Assembly: GCA_016213675.1 (NCBI GenBank)
Contig: JACQZW010000025.1
Coordinates: 62,001-126,000, forward strand
Length of the DNA stretch: 64,000 bases
Reading direction: 5' to 3'
From: Acidobacteriota bacterium
Lineage (GTDB): Bacteria > Acidobacteriota > Thermoanaerobaculia > Thermoanaerobaculales > Thermoanaerobaculaceae
The notes beneath the pieces were generated by a model that saw only the letters and a program-made list of their open reading frames with translations, did no database searches and was not told the origin of the DNA. This document shows, in pieces, positions 8,341 to 16,901 of the stretch (within the stretch, counting starts at the first letter, position 1; every line of letters starts with the position of its first letter). The translations under genes and the position numbers were made by a program.

Positions 8341-9051
8341 CTTCTTCTCGATGGAGAGGAGCTCGACCTCGAAGAGCAGCGTCGAGTTCGGCCCGATGGT
8401 GGCACCGGCGCCGCGCTCGCCGTACGCGAGGTTGGAGGGGATGAAGAGCTGGTACGTGGAGCCGACGTTCATGAGCTGCAGCGCCTCGGTCCAGCCGGGG
8501 ATGACGCCCTTCACGGTGAAGGTGGCGGGCTGGTTCCGCTTGTAGGAGCTGTCGAACTCGGTGCCGTCGATGAGCGTGCCCTTGTAGTGCACCGACACCG
8601 TGTCCTCGGGCGTGGGCTTGGCTCCGGAGCCTTCCTTGACGACCTTGTACTGCAGGCCTGACGCCGTGGTCATCACGCCGGGCTTGGCCTTGTTGGCCGC
8701 CAGGAACTGCTCGCCGTCCTTCTTGTTCTTCTCGCCGGCCGCCTTGGCCTTCTCCTGCATCTTGGCCTTCAGCTCGTTCTGGAACGCCGTCAGCGTGGCC
8801 TTCACTTCCTCGTCGTTCATCAGCACCTTGCCGCCGGTCCAGGCATCGGCGAGGCCCTTGGCGAACTGCTCGGGGTTGATGTCGATGCCCTGCTTCTTGA
8901 AGTTGCCGGCGATGTCCACGCCGATCGCGTAGCTGACCTTGTCGGTCTGGTTGGCGAACGCCGGTGACGCCTTGGCCTGGGTGTCCTGTGCACACACCGC
9001 CGTGGCGGAGAGCAGTGCGACGACTGCGAGCAACGCGAGGCTGGATTTCAT
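8338..9051 (-). CDS. Secreted FKBP-type peptidyl-prolyl cis-trans isomerase
   Basis: A 237-aa Mip/FkpA-like isomerase that catalyses proline cis-trans isomerisation during folding of exported proteins. A Sec signal peptide (MKSSLALLAVVALLSATAVCA) is followed by an FKBP_N dimerisation region (~30-120, with KVSYAIGVDIAGNFKKQG) and the catalytic FKBP_C domain (~130-235). The catalytic domain contains VSVHYKGTLIDGTEFDSSY, VIPGWTEALQLM and YGERGAGATIGPNSTLLFEVELL. All usual active-site aromatic positions look present. GGGAG precedes the ATG at 9051. It is convergent with the CPBP gene and is probably monocistronic. Confidence 0.95.
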   Translation of the reverse strand: MKSSLALLAVVALLSATAVCAQDTQAKASPAFANQTDKVSYAIGVDIAGNFKKQGIDINPEQFAKGLADAWTGGKVLMNDEEVKATLTAFQNELKAKMQEKAKAAGEKNKKDGEQFLAANKAKPGVMTTASGLQYKVVKEGSGAKPTPEDTVSVHYKGTLIDGTEFDSSYKRNQPATFTVKGVIPGWTEALQLMNVGSTYQLFIPSNLAYGERGAGATIGPNSTLLFEVELLSIEKK

Positions 9052-9143
9052 GGCTGTCTCCCTTTCGTGCACCGTCGCGCCCTGACCTCGGCCCGGCGAG
9101 CCGGCCGATTGTAGCGGAACCCGACCACCCGTGCGGCCGGGGG

Positions 9144-10139
9144 TCAGCGGAAGCCGGCCATGACGCGCCACGCGACGAGCTGGTTGTTCATCGCGCGCAG
9201 GCGGCGGCAGAGGATCCGGCAGAGGAGCTGGAGGAACTGCAGGCCGGTCTCGCGGTCGATCTGCACGACCTCCTCGAGGCGGCGGCGATTGATGGACAGC
9301 AACGTGCAGGGACCCAGATGGGCGCGGGCGTCGGCCGAGCGCGGCCGGTCGTCGATGAGTGCGAGCTCGCCGAAGACGTCGCCGCGCTTGAGGATCGCCA
9401 ATGCTTCCTCGCCGATCCCCTGGAGCCGGCGCGAGATGCGGACCTGGCCGTCGGCGACGATGTAGAGGGCCTCGCCGGGATCGCCCTCGGCGAAGACGAA
9501 CGACTCCGCCCCGAACCGCTCGGCGCGCAGGGTCAAGGCCAGGGTGGCCAGCTCCCGTGCGGTCAGACCGCCGTCGGCGAGCACCGCGACCTTGCTCCCG
9601 GCGTCGAGCTCGATCCGCTCGCCCTGGCGATCGAGCCCGGGCGCAACGCGTGAGGTCGGAGCCTCGAGAATCTCGCTCATGAGCCCGTTGGCCTGGCGTA
9701 CCTTGATGGCCAGCGACTGCCAGAACGAGCGGTGCAGCGCGAGGGCGAAAGGCGGATCCGCGGCGACCCGGACGCGGACCGCCGAGGCGGAGAACCGCGC
9801 CAGTCGCAACAGCTCCCGGGCGACCACGGTGCCGCACCGGGACAGACCGTCGATGAACGAGACCTCGCCGAGGAGGTCGCCCGGCCCGAGCCGTACGAGC
9901 ACCTGCCGGCCCACCGGAGTCTCCCGCGCCATCTCGAGGTGGCCTGCCAGCACCAGGCTGAAATCCGCTCCGTCGTCACCCTCGAGGTAGAGCGCCTGGT
10001 CGGGCCCGAGCGTGACCGGCTCGGCAAGCCGCGCCAGCGTGGCAAGCGGCTCGTCGGTGAAGTGCCGAAACGCGCGCACGCTCCGGAGTTCGGCGAGGAG
10101 CTCCGGTCGCTCGACGGCACCGGGCGGGTGGGTCTCCAT
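9144..10139 (-). CDS. Protein with two cyclic-nucleotide-binding-like domains, no HTH
   Basis: 331 aa with two cNMP-binding/CRP-type beta-roll domains, roughly residues 15-145 and 190-320. Phosphate-binding-cassette-like stretches are LGPGDLLGEVSFIDGLSRC in the first and LKRGDVFGELALIDDRPRSA in the second. The second (GELALIDDRPRSA) is the better match to a ligand-binding cassette. The C-terminus is an amphipathic helix (FLQLLCRILCRRLRAMN) and no winged-helix DNA-binding domain follows, so it is not a CRP-type transcription factor. It may be a stand-alone second-messenger receptor acting through protein contacts. No output domain or partner gene is visible. Confidence 0.8.
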   Translation of the reverse strand: METHPPGAVERPELLAELRSVRAFRHFTDEPLATLARLAEPVTLGPDQALYLEGDDGADFSLVLAGHLEMARETPVGRQVLVRLGPGDLLGEVSFIDGLSRCGTVVARELLRLARFSASAVRVRVAADPPFALALHRSFWQSLAIKVRQANGLMSEILEAPTSRVAPGLDRQGERIELDAGSKVAVLADGGLTARELATLALTLRAERFGAESFVFAEGDPGEALYIVADGQVRISRRLQGIGEEALAILKRGDVFGELALIDDRPRSADARAHLGPCTLLSINRRRLEEVVQIDRETGLQFLQLLCRILCRRLRAMNNQLVAWRVMAGFR

Positions 10140-10198
10140 GGGTTTGCAACCGCAAGCTTACCGCGGAATCCGTGGCCGTGGCGCCCGGTCGGCTTGTG

Positions 10199-10204
10199 TA
10201 CACT
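10199..10204 (+). promoter_or_regulatory. -10-like TACACT, leaderless start for dCMP deaminase
   Basis: TACACT ends 6 nt before the ATG at 10211. With a normal initiation distance the transcript would begin at or beside the start codon. There is no Shine-Dalgarno before this ATG. Confidence 0.45.
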
Positions 10205-10210
10205 TCGCGG

Positions 10211-10645
10211 ATGGCGCGCGTGTCCTGGGACCGCTACTTCATGAACCTCGCCGTCGAGGCGGCGACGCGTTCGACCTGTCCACGCAAGGCCGTCGGCGCG
10301 GTCATCGTCCGCGACAGGGCGATCCTCGCGACCGGCTACAACGGTTCGCTCCGGGGCCTCGAGCACTGCACCGACATCGGCTGCCTGATGGAGAACGAGC
10401 ACTGCGTGCGGACCGTCCACGCGGAGGCCAACGCCATCCTCCAGGCCGCACGTCACGGGGTGGGCATCGACGGCGCCGACATCTACGTGACGGCGTCGCC
10501 GTGCTGGAGCTGCTTCAAGCTGATCGCCAACTCGGGCATACGGCGTATCCTGTACGGCGAGTTCTACCGGGACGAGCGCATCCACGATTTCGCCGAGCAG
10601 GCCGGAATCGAGCTGGCGTTCCTCGGGCTGGAGGAGAAGTCATGA
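10211..10645 (+). CDS. Deoxycytidylate (dCMP) deaminase / ComEB family
   Basis: A 144-aa zinc cytidine-deaminase-fold enzyme converting dCMP to dUMP for thymidylate supply. The catalytic HAE is at residues 70-72 (VHAEANAI), and the zinc ligands C98 and C101 lie in SPCWSC. The N-terminal WDRYFMNLAVEAATRSTCPR and the GCLMENEHC loop are typical of dCMP deaminases of the ComEB type. An in-frame start 39 nt upstream exists, but family alignment favours ATG 10211, and TACACT sits 6 nt before it. The stop overlaps the pfk start (ATGA), so it leads a four-gene run pfk-trmB-larC with mixed functions. Confidence 0.92.
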   Translation: MARVSWDRYFMNLAVEAATRSTCPRKAVGAVIVRDRAILATGYNGSLRGLEHCTDIGCLMENEHCVRTVHAEANAILQAARHGVGIDGADIYVTASPCWSCFKLIANSGIRRILYGEFYRDERIHDFAEQAGIELAFLGLEEKS

Positions 10646-11769
10646 GCGTGGTACGTCGGTTGGGCGTCTTGACCGGAGGCGGTGACGCGCCCGGTCTGAA
10701 CGCCGTGATCCGTGCGGTGGTGAAGTCCTCGCTGCTCACGCACCGGATCAAGGTGACGGGCATCCTCAACGGGTTCGCCGGTCTGGTCGAGAACAAGCAT
10801 CGGGAGCTCGACCGCGATTCGATCGCCGGGTTGCTGATTCGGGGCGGCACGATCCTCGGCACGACCAATCGGGGCAACCCGTTCGACTTCGTGTACCGCC
10901 GACCGGACGGCCGGGAGGAGCTGATCGACGCCAGCCAGACCGTCGTGAAGAACTTCGAGAAGCTCGGCCTGGACGCCCTCATCGTCATCGGCGGCGACGG
11001 CTCGCTGGCGATCGCCGAGCGGCTCTTCCGGGAGCACCGGTTGCCCGTCGTCGGGGTCCCCAAGACGATCGACAACGACATCTCGGCGACGGACGCCACG
11101 TTCGGTTTCGCTACCGCGCTGGAGGTCGCCACCGAGGCGCTCGATCGCCTGCACTCGACGGCCGAGAGCCACCACCGGGTGATGCTGCTCGAGGTGATGG
11201 GCCGGGAAGCCGGCTGGATCGCGCTGCACGCCGGGATCTGCGGCGGCGCGCACATGGTGCTGATTCCCGAGATACCGTTCAACTTCGAGCCGCTGATCGC
11301 CAAGATCCGCGCCCGCGAGCGGCTCGGCCGGCCGTTCTCGCTCATCGTCGTCGCCGAGGGCGCCGCCCCCGCCGGCGGCGGCCAGGTGTTCCAGTCGGAG
11401 GACGCGGTGACGGGGTGGAAGCGGCTCGGCGGGATCTCCCACTCCATCGGCAAGGTGCTCGCCGATCGCGAGGGGTGCGAGGTGCGCGTCTCCGTGCTGG
11501 GCCACATCCAGCGTGGCGGTACCCCTGAGCCCCCGGATCGCATGCTGGCCACGCGGTACGGCGTCGAGGCCGTCCGGCTGGTCCTCGAGGGCAAGTTCGG
11601 CCACACCGTCGCGCTCCACGGCAACGAGATCGTCGCCGTCCCGCTGGCGGAGGCGGTCGGACACCTCAAGCGGGTCGACCCCGACTCGCAGCTCGTCCGG
11701 ACCGCGCGCGAGGTGGGGATCGTCTTCGGAGACGAGGACCCCGAGGAGGTCGAGGCGGCCGAGGGGTAG
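10642..11769 (+). CDS. pfkA: 6-phosphofructokinase, probably ATP-dependent (mixed-type active site)
   Basis: 375 aa, group A phosphofructokinase, making fructose-1,6-bisphosphate. The phosphate-donor loop reads GGDGS (117-121). Gly at position 120 is the residue found in ATP enzymes, where PPi enzymes have Asp. The following PKTIDND has Lys141 rather than the Gly of E. coli PfkA. This Gly/Lys combination is known from actinobacterial and kinetoplastid ATP-PFKs, so ATP use is likely but not certain. Catalytic Asp144 is present, as are MGREAGWIA and the VLGHIQRGGTP substrate motif. Start and stop are closely coupled to its neighbours. A second, PPi-type enzyme is encoded at 22230-23570. Confidence 0.93.
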   Translation: MSVVRRLGVLTGGGDAPGLNAVIRAVVKSSLLTHRIKVTGILNGFAGLVENKHRELDRDSIAGLLIRGGTILGTTNRGNPFDFVYRRPDGREELIDASQTVVKNFEKLGLDALIVIGGDGSLAIAERLFREHRLPVVGVPKTIDNDISATDATFGFATALEVATEALDRLHSTAESHHRVMLLEVMGREAGWIALHAGICGGAHMVLIPEIPFNFEPLIAKIRARERLGRPFSLIVVAEGAAPAGGGQVFQSEDAVTGWKRLGGISHSIGKVLADREGCEVRVSVLGHIQRGGTPEPPDRMLATRYGVEAVRLVLEGKFGHTVALHGNEIVAVPLAEAVGHLKRVDPDSQLVRTAREVGIVFGDEDPEEVEAAEG

Positions 11770-11771
11770 CG

Positions 11772-12380
11772 GTGGGGGCGGGCGACAAGGCTTCCGCCGT
11801 CCTCGATCTGGGCGCCGTCGGCCTGCCCCTGCGGGCGGAGGACCTCTTCGGCGACGCCCGGCCCCTCGAGGTCGAGCTCGGCTGCGGCAAGGGTCGCTTC
11901 GCGGTGGAGTGGGCCGCCGCGCATCCGGAGATCGGCCTGCTGACCGTCGAGCGGGCGCGGGTCTACCTGGAGCAGGCCGCGGCCCGGGCCGTGCGGCGAG
12001 GCCTCGCGAACGTGCGTGCCGTGCACACCACCGCCGAGGACCTGCTGTTCCGCTGTCTCGCCGACGGCAGCGTCGCCGCGGTCCACGTCTACTTCCCCGA
12101 CCCGTGGCCGAAGAAGCGCCATCTCAAGCGGCGCTTCTTCCGCCCCGAGAACGTGGCCCGCATCGCGGAGGTCCTGCGTCCCGACGGGTTGCTGCGGGTT
12201 AAGTCCGATCATGCCGGGTACGCCGCATCGATCGCCGAGCTGCTGGCCGCCGAGCCCCGCCTGGCGGCTGCGCCGATCGAGGAGTCGTTCGCGGGTGTCC
12301 CGGAGTCCAACTTCGAGGTCAAGTACGGCCGCGAGGGACGCGTCGTCGCGCGCCTCGCGTCGCGGCGCATCGGGGGCTGA
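11772..12380 (+). CDS. trmB: tRNA (guanine-N7-)-methyltransferase
   Basis: 202 aa, within the family range. It methylates G46 of tRNA to m7G with SAM. The SAM-binding motif ELGCGKG is at residues 35-41. The TrmB signature YFPDPWPKKRHLKRRF begins at residue 107. The C-terminal SNFEVKYGREG matches the conserved T-x-(Y/F)-E end region. The GTG start lies 2 nt after the pfk stop, and GAGG upstream could serve as ribosome binding site. larC follows 4 nt after its stop. Confidence 0.95.
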   Translation: MGAGDKASAVLDLGAVGLPLRAEDLFGDARPLEVELGCGKGRFAVEWAAAHPEIGLLTVERARVYLEQAAARAVRRGLANVRAVHTTAEDLLFRCLADGSVAAVHVYFPDPWPKKRHLKRRFFRPENVARIAEVLRPDGLLRVKSDHAGYAASIAELLAAEPRLAAAPIEESFAGVPESNFEVKYGREGRVVARLASRRIGG

Positions 12381-12384
12381 GGTC

Positions 12385-13593
12385 ATGAGCCGAGTGCTGT
12401 TCGTCGACCCGTTCGGTGGCGCTGCCGGGGACATGCTGCTTGCAGCGATGATCGATGCCGGCGCCGATGTCGCCGCGGTCGGCGACGTCCTGGCCGGCCT
12501 GCGGCTGCCCGGGTGGAGGCTGGCGGCTTCTCGCGAGCGGCACCAGGGCTTCGCCGGGGTGCGCGTCACGGTCGAGGTCGATCAGGAGACCAACCCGGCG
12601 CGGCGTCTCCGCGACGTCGAGGCGCTGCTCGCCTTAGCGACCTTGCCGGACCGCGTGCGCGAGCGGTCGAGGGCCGCGTTCCGCCGGCTCTTCGCGGCCG
12701 AGGCCGACGCGCACGGAGTCGCCGTCGACGAGGCACACCTGCACGAGCTGGCGGCCGTGGACGCCGTCGTCGATATCGTCGGCGTCTGCACCGCAGTGGA
12801 GCTGCTCGGCGTCGACCGGGTGATCTGCGGTCCGATCCCGGTAGGGCGGGGCACCGTGCAGACCGCGCACGGCTTGCTGCCGGTGCCTGGTCCCGCAGTG
12901 GCGCACCTGCTCCGCGGTGTTCCGCTGGCGGCTCACGCCGCCGACGGCGAGATGACGACGCCGACCGGCGCGACACTGCTCGTCACGCTGGTCGACGAGT
13001 TCTCCTCGCTCCCCGCCGGGACGCTCGGGAAGGTCGGCGTCGGGCTCGGCACCCGCAAGTTTGCCGGCCTGCCCAACCTGCTCCGCGTGCTGGTCGTCGA
13101 GACCGACGACGCGCCGCGCCTGGCGGGGCGGCCGATGGTCGTCGTGGAGGCGATCCTCGACGACGTGAGCGGCGAGTTTCTCGGCACGATGCTGGAGCAG
13201 CTCCGGGCGGCAGGCGCGCTCGATGCCTGGTGTCTCCCGGGTACCGGCCGCAAGGGCCGGCCGGTCGTCGAGCTCCGCGCCCTCGCCGAGGCCGATCGAG
13301 CCGACGGCGTGGCGGCGGCGCTGTTCGCCGAGGGCGCCACGCTCGGCGTCCGCCTGGTTCGCTGTACGCGGCCCGAGCTCGAGCGGGCCGTGCTCCGGGT
13401 CGCCACGCGCTTCGGCGAGATCCAGGTCAAGCTGGGGATCTTCCGCGGGCAGGTCGTGTCGGCCAAGCCGGAGCACGACGAGTGCGTCGCCGCCGCCCGT
13501 ACCAACGGTGCCAGCGTCGCGGCCGTCGTCCAGGCGGCAGTCGCCGCCGCTCCCCGGATCGGCAGCCCGCATCTCCCGTCGGCCGAGGCGTAG
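12385..13593 (+). CDS. larC: Nickel-pincer cofactor biosynthesis protein LarC
   Basis: 402 aa, the DUF111 family. LarC inserts nickel into the pyridinium dithiocarboxylate precursor to finish the nickel-pincer cofactor of lactate racemase and related LarA enzymes. The N-terminus FVDPFGGAAGDMLLAAMIDAG is diagnostic, followed by HLHELAAVDAVVDIVG and TPTGATLL. The C-terminal half has the metal-binding-like region and VKLG. In some Lactobacillales larC is split by a programmed frameshift; here it is one intact frame. No larA, larB or larE lies nearby, so the client enzyme must be encoded elsewhere. It ends exactly in the TAG that begins a hairpin repeat. Confidence 0.92.
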   Translation: MSRVLFVDPFGGAAGDMLLAAMIDAGADVAAVGDVLAGLRLPGWRLAASRERHQGFAGVRVTVEVDQETNPARRLRDVEALLALATLPDRVRERSRAAFRRLFAAEADAHGVAVDEAHLHELAAVDAVVDIVGVCTAVELLGVDRVICGPIPVGRGTVQTAHGLLPVPGPAVAHLLRGVPLAAHAADGEMTTPTGATLLVTLVDEFSSLPAGTLGKVGVGLGTRKFAGLPNLLRVLVVETDDAPRLAGRPMVVVEAILDDVSGEFLGTMLEQLRAAGALDAWCLPGTGRKGRPVVELRALAEADRADGVAAALFAEGATLGVRLVRCTRPELERAVLRVATRFGEIQVKLGIFRGQVVSAKPEHDECVAAARTNGASVAAVVQAAVAAAPRIGSPHLPSAEA

Positions 13594-13653
13594 CGGCCTC
13601 CCCTGGGCGGTCGTGGTCGAATGCAGGTCTGGGTAGCGGCCGGTCGGCCGCTA
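13591..13653. repeat. Paired GC-hairpin element, copy C, bounded by two stop codons
   Basis: The element starts with the larC stop TAG (13591) and ends with the CTA stop of the convergent SDR gene (13651-13653). Block 2 is a perfect palindrome, TAGCGGCC-GGTC-GGCCGCTA (13634-13653). Block 1 is a degraded version of the hairpin in copies A and B. Confidence 0.7.
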
Positions 13654-14553
13654 CGGCTTCAGCCAGGTCGGTCCTTCGAAACGGATCCGGGAAGGGCCGA
13701 ACAGCTCGCCCGCCAGCGTCGGGTCGCACGTCGAGCCCTCGAACAGCATCGTGAGCTGGTCGCGCGTGATCGGGCCGCCGGGGACGAGCTGAAGCATGGC
13801 GACGAGGGCTCGCGAGAGACCGGGCGCGAGATGGACGAAGACGGGCCGGCGACCGAGTGCGCCGGCGGTCCTGCGCAGCAGCTCGTCGTACGTGAGCGCC
13901 TCGGGCCCGCCCATCTCGATGACCCGTGAAATGCTCGCTGGCGTGTCGAGCGAGCGGACGAAGGCACGGGCCACCTCGGAGACGGCGATCGGCTGCATGC
14001 GCACCCTCCCGTCACCGAACACCGGAAAGAACGGCGCGCGCTTGAGCGGCGCGACCAGGCTGGTGGTGAAACCGTCGCCCGGGCCGAAGATGACCGAGGG
14101 GCGGAGGATCGTCCAGGCGAGGCCGGAGGCGCGGACGGCCTCCTCGGCGGCCCATTTGGTGCGCTGGTACCCGGTGAGGGCACTGCTGCGCGCCCCCAGC
14201 GCCGACATGTGTACCAGCCTCGAGATCCCGAGATCCTTGCAGGCGGCGACGACCCGTTCGGTCGCTTGGCGGTGGACCCGGTCGAACGTGACCCCCCGGC
14301 CCGGCACCTCGCGGATGATCCCGACCAGGTGGATCGCCGCAGTGCATCCCTCGCACCAGCGGGGCCACGCGTCCCCGTTGATGTCGGCTGCGACCTGGAT
14401 CACCCCAGGCGCCGCCGTGGCCGCGGACATGTGCCGGGCGATCGCCACCACCTCCCAGCCCGCCGCCAGGAGCTGCCGACGCACCTCTTGGCCCACGAAA
14501 CCGGTGGCGCCGGTTAGGAAGACGCGCCGTGGCGCCGCTTCCCGGGGGCGCAT
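13651..14553 (-). CDS. NAD(P)-binding SDR protein, complex I NDUFA9-like
   Basis: An atypical short-chain dehydrogenase/epimerase-fold protein of about 300 aa. The Rossmann motif VFLTGATGFVG lies at the N-terminus, HLVGII and RLVHMSALGA follow, and YQRTKWAAEEAV holds the YxxxK pair. These features match the NDUFA9-like or NmrA-like group, which binds NAD(P)H and acts in quinone-related or structural roles more often than in known catalysis. I chose ATG 14553, 11 residues before the Rossmann motif. An in-frame ATG at 14682 would add a Pro/Arg-rich leader and crowd the divergent gene. The true substrate is unknown. Confidence 0.8.
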   Translation of the reverse strand: MRPREAAPRRVFLTGATGFVGQEVRRQLLAAGWEVVAIARHMSAATAAPGVIQVAADINGDAWPRWCEGCTAAIHLVGIIREVPGRGVTFDRVHRQATERVVAACKDLGISRLVHMSALGARSSALTGYQRTKWAAEEAVRASGLAWTILRPSVIFGPGDGFTTSLVAPLKRAPFFPVFGDGRVRMQPIAVSEVARAFVRSLDTPASISRVIEMGGPEALTYDELLRRTAGALGRRPVFVHLAPGLSRALVAMLQLVPGGPITRDQLTMLFEGSTCDPTLAGELFGPSRIRFEGPTWLKP

Positions 14554-14676
14554 AGGCGCCGGCGCTGCGAGAGGCAGCGTCGGTTCGCCCGGGGAGTGTG
14601 CCGATGACCCGTGGTGCGGCCGCGTTCGCTTCGGCGTTCTGCCTTGTCCCATCAGCTCCGGTCGCCTCGTGAATGC

Positions 14677-14682
14677 TAGCAT
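14677..14682 (+). promoter_or_regulatory. Extended -10 (TGC-TAGCAT), leaderless start for the phosphoesterase gene
   Basis: TAGCAT with an upstream TGN extension ends 5 nt before ATG 14688. No ribosome binding site is present. Confidence 0.4.
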
Positions 14683-14687
14683 GAGTC

Positions 14688-15413
14688 ATGCTGCGCGCCG
14701 TCATCGCGGACCTCCACGTGGGGCAGGAGCAGGATGACCTGGAGCGGTTCACGGCGCTCACCGTCGACCTGGCCCGGCGCGGTCCCGGCGAGGTGGTCTT
14801 CCTCGGTGACCTCTTCCGGACGCTGGTCGGCTACTCGGGCTACTGGGACGAGACGATCAGGGCTGGTCTCGAAGCGATCCGGGAGCTGCGGGGCTCCGGC
14901 GCCCGGATCGTCCTGGTCGAGGGCAACCGGGACTTCTTCCTGGACGTCCCGGAGCTCGACCCGTACCGGGATGCGAGCGTTTTCGCGCATTCCTTTTGCG
15001 CTGGGGGCCGCCGGTTCCTCCTGGAGCACGGCGACCTGATCAACCGCCGCGACCGCGCGTACCGCTTCTGGCGGGCGGTCTCGAAGAGCGGCACGGCGAG
15101 GCTCTGGGCGCGGCTGCTGCCCCGGGCGCTCGCGCGGCGGATCGTCCGCGGCACCGAGGCGAGGCTGTCGCGGACCAACTTCACCCACCGGCGCGAGCTG
15201 CCGGTCACCGATCTCGTGGAGCGCGCCCGCCGGCACTTCGAGGCCGGCGTCGATGTCGTTCTCTGGGGGCACTTCCACCGTGACTGGCAGTTCTCCTCCG
15301 GCGGGCGACTCGCCATGGCCATGCCGGCGTGGGCCGAGACCGGCACGGTGGGGTGGATCTCCGACGACGGCCGGCTCGAGCTCGAGGGCGGCGAGGACCG
15401 AGCAACTCGTTGA
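14688..15413 (+). CDS. LpxH-like calcineurin-type metallophosphoesterase
   Basis: 241 aa. The metal-binding set is complete: D8-x-H10 (ADLHVG), GDLF (D41), GNRDFF (N80), LEHGD (H114) and GHFH near 195. The GNRDF form of the third motif is characteristic of UDP-2,3-diacylglucosamine pyrophosphatase LpxH in lipid A synthesis, and helices with many Arg residues between the motifs resemble the LpxH lid. A lipid A role is therefore plausible, but no other lpx gene is nearby, so a general phosphoesterase is possible. It is divergent from the NDUFA9-like gene. A -10-like TAGCAT lies 5 nt ahead of the start. Confidence 0.8.
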   Translation: MLRAVIADLHVGQEQDDLERFTALTVDLARRGPGEVVFLGDLFRTLVGYSGYWDETIRAGLEAIRELRGSGARIVLVEGNRDFFLDVPELDPYRDASVFAHSFCAGGRRFLLEHGDLINRRDRAYRFWRAVSKSGTARLWARLLPRALARRIVRGTEARLSRTNFTHRRELPVTDLVERARRHFEAGVDVVLWGHFHRDWQFSSGGRLAMAMPAWAETGTVGWISDDGRLELEGGEDRATR

Positions 15414-15470
15414 CACCCCGGGTGATTCATGGTACCAAGAGGCGAAGTGCCTCCTGAAGGCGAGGTGGTC

Positions 15471-16856
15471 ATGAGTGGAACACTCCTGCTGGCCGACGAC
15501 AGCATCACCATCCAGAAGGTGGTCGAGCTGACCTTCGCGGAGACCGAGCACAAGGTGGTGGCGGTCGGAAGCGGCCGAGAGCTCCTGCGGCGCATGAGCG
15601 AGGTGAACCCCGACGTCGTGCTGTGCGACGTGGTCATGCCCGACATGAACGGGTACGACGTGTGCCAGTCGCTGAAGAGTGATCCGGCCACCCTGCACAT
15701 TCCGGTCGTGCTGCTCACCGGGACGTTCGAGCCGTTCGACCGTGACCGTGCGCTCGCCGTCGGGAGTGACTCGATCGTCACCAAGCCGTTCGAGGCCCGG
15801 GAGTTGATCGCGACGGTCGAGGAGCTCATTCGGCGCAGCCAGGCGATGCGCACCGCGGCGCCTGTGGAGCACGCCACGATGAGCGACTTCGGGATCCCGG
15901 AGGGCGTGCCTTCGCTCGACTTCACGACCACCGGCTTCGACAAGATGGTGCCGGCCCCGCCGGCCCCGGAGCTTCCTCCGGAGCACGGCATGGAGTTGTC
16001 GTCGAGCGGCCTGGGAAGCTCGTACGCCTCGCCTGCGCCGCCGCCGCCGGTTGAGCTGCAGCCTGCCGAGGAGGCTTCGCTCGCGACTGCTTTGCCCTTC
16101 GCGTCGGAAGCGGCGCCGGTCGGTGAGCCGTGGAGCGTGCCGCCCGCCGCACCGCCCGCCGGAATCGGGGAGGAGACGTTCCCCTCCGCCCGGGCCACCG
16201 AAGTCGTCGAGGTCGAGTCCCCTGCGTACTCCGTCACCGCGCCTGCTGCGCCGTTCGGAGACTTCTCTCAGGCGGTCCCGCCCATCTCCGACGAGGACGT
16301 CCCGACGGCTCGGATCCCCATCGCCCCCGAAGCGGTGCAGACCGCGAGCCTCGATGAAGGCGACACCGGCGAGGGCTTCCTGCCGGGGGCGGCGCTCGGG
16401 GCCGAGGCGCCCGGGGTGGTCGCACCCGAGCCGCCGCTCTCCGAGGCGGCTGCTCAGTCGTATCAATCGCTGATGCCACAAGGGGAGCCGCCGATGTCGG
16501 CCATGGCGGTCATCGAGGCGGCGGCGGCCGCCGCCCAGGGCCGCGGCGAGCCGGTTCCGCCGGCCCAGGCCGTGCAACCCTACGAGATGACCGAAGCCGA
16601 CATCGATCGAGTCGCGCAACGCGTGCTCGCCCTGCTGCCGGCCCCGGAGCCCGTTCCTGTGGCGGCACCGGCGCCGCCGGCCGAGCCGTCGCTCGCGCTG
16701 ACCCCCGAGCAGACCGACGCGATCGCCCGGCGCGTCCTCGAGCTGGCGCGGCCGCTGATCGAGCAGATCGCCTGGGAGGTCATCCCGGACATGGGCGAGA
16801 TGCTGATCCGTGCCCGGATCCGGGAGCTCGAAGCCGTCGCCGAGCAGGAGAACTGA
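15471..16856 (+). CDS. Response regulator receiver protein with long Pro/Ala-rich linker and C-terminal helical motif
   Basis: 461 aa. The N-terminal receiver domain (1-120) has acidic pocket D9/D10, phospho-acceptor D53 in LCDVVMPDMNG, T83 and K105 (TKPFE). Residues ~130-400 form a Pro/Ala/Glu-rich, probably disordered linker. Residues ~415-461 form helices, with TDAIARRVLELARPLIEQIA followed by WEVIPDMGEMLIRARIRELE. That end resembles the short oligomerisation helices found at the C-termini of PopZ-like and other polar or scaffold proteins; this likeness is my inference. No DNA-binding or enzymatic output is present. GAGGTGG precedes ATG 15471. No cognate kinase is adjacent. Confidence 0.8.
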   Translation: MSGTLLLADDSITIQKVVELTFAETEHKVVAVGSGRELLRRMSEVNPDVVLCDVVMPDMNGYDVCQSLKSDPATLHIPVVLLTGTFEPFDRDRALAVGSDSIVTKPFEARELIATVEELIRRSQAMRTAAPVEHATMSDFGIPEGVPSLDFTTTGFDKMVPAPPAPELPPEHGMELSSSGLGSSYASPAPPPPVELQPAEEASLATALPFASEAAPVGEPWSVPPAAPPAGIGEETFPSARATEVVEVESPAYSVTAPAAPFGDFSQAVPPISDEDVPTARIPIAPEAVQTASLDEGDTGEGFLPGAALGAEAPGVVAPEPPLSEAAAQSYQSLMPQGEPPMSAMAVIEAAAAAAQGRGEPVPPAQAVQPYEMTEADIDRVAQRVLALLPAPEPVPVAAPAPPAEPSLALTPEQTDAIARRVLELARPLIEQIAWEVIPDMGEMLIRARIRELEAVAEQEN

Positions 16857-16901
16857 CGCGCGGAACCGGCAGCGGGCTGAGTCAGGGAAGCACGTAACGA
16901 A

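Noticed and set aside
13651..14682. The longer N-terminus of the NDUFA9-like protein
   Set aside because: The extra 43 residues are Pro/Arg/His-rich and unlike the family. They would place the start 5 nt from the divergent phosphoesterase start. ATG 14553 is preferred.
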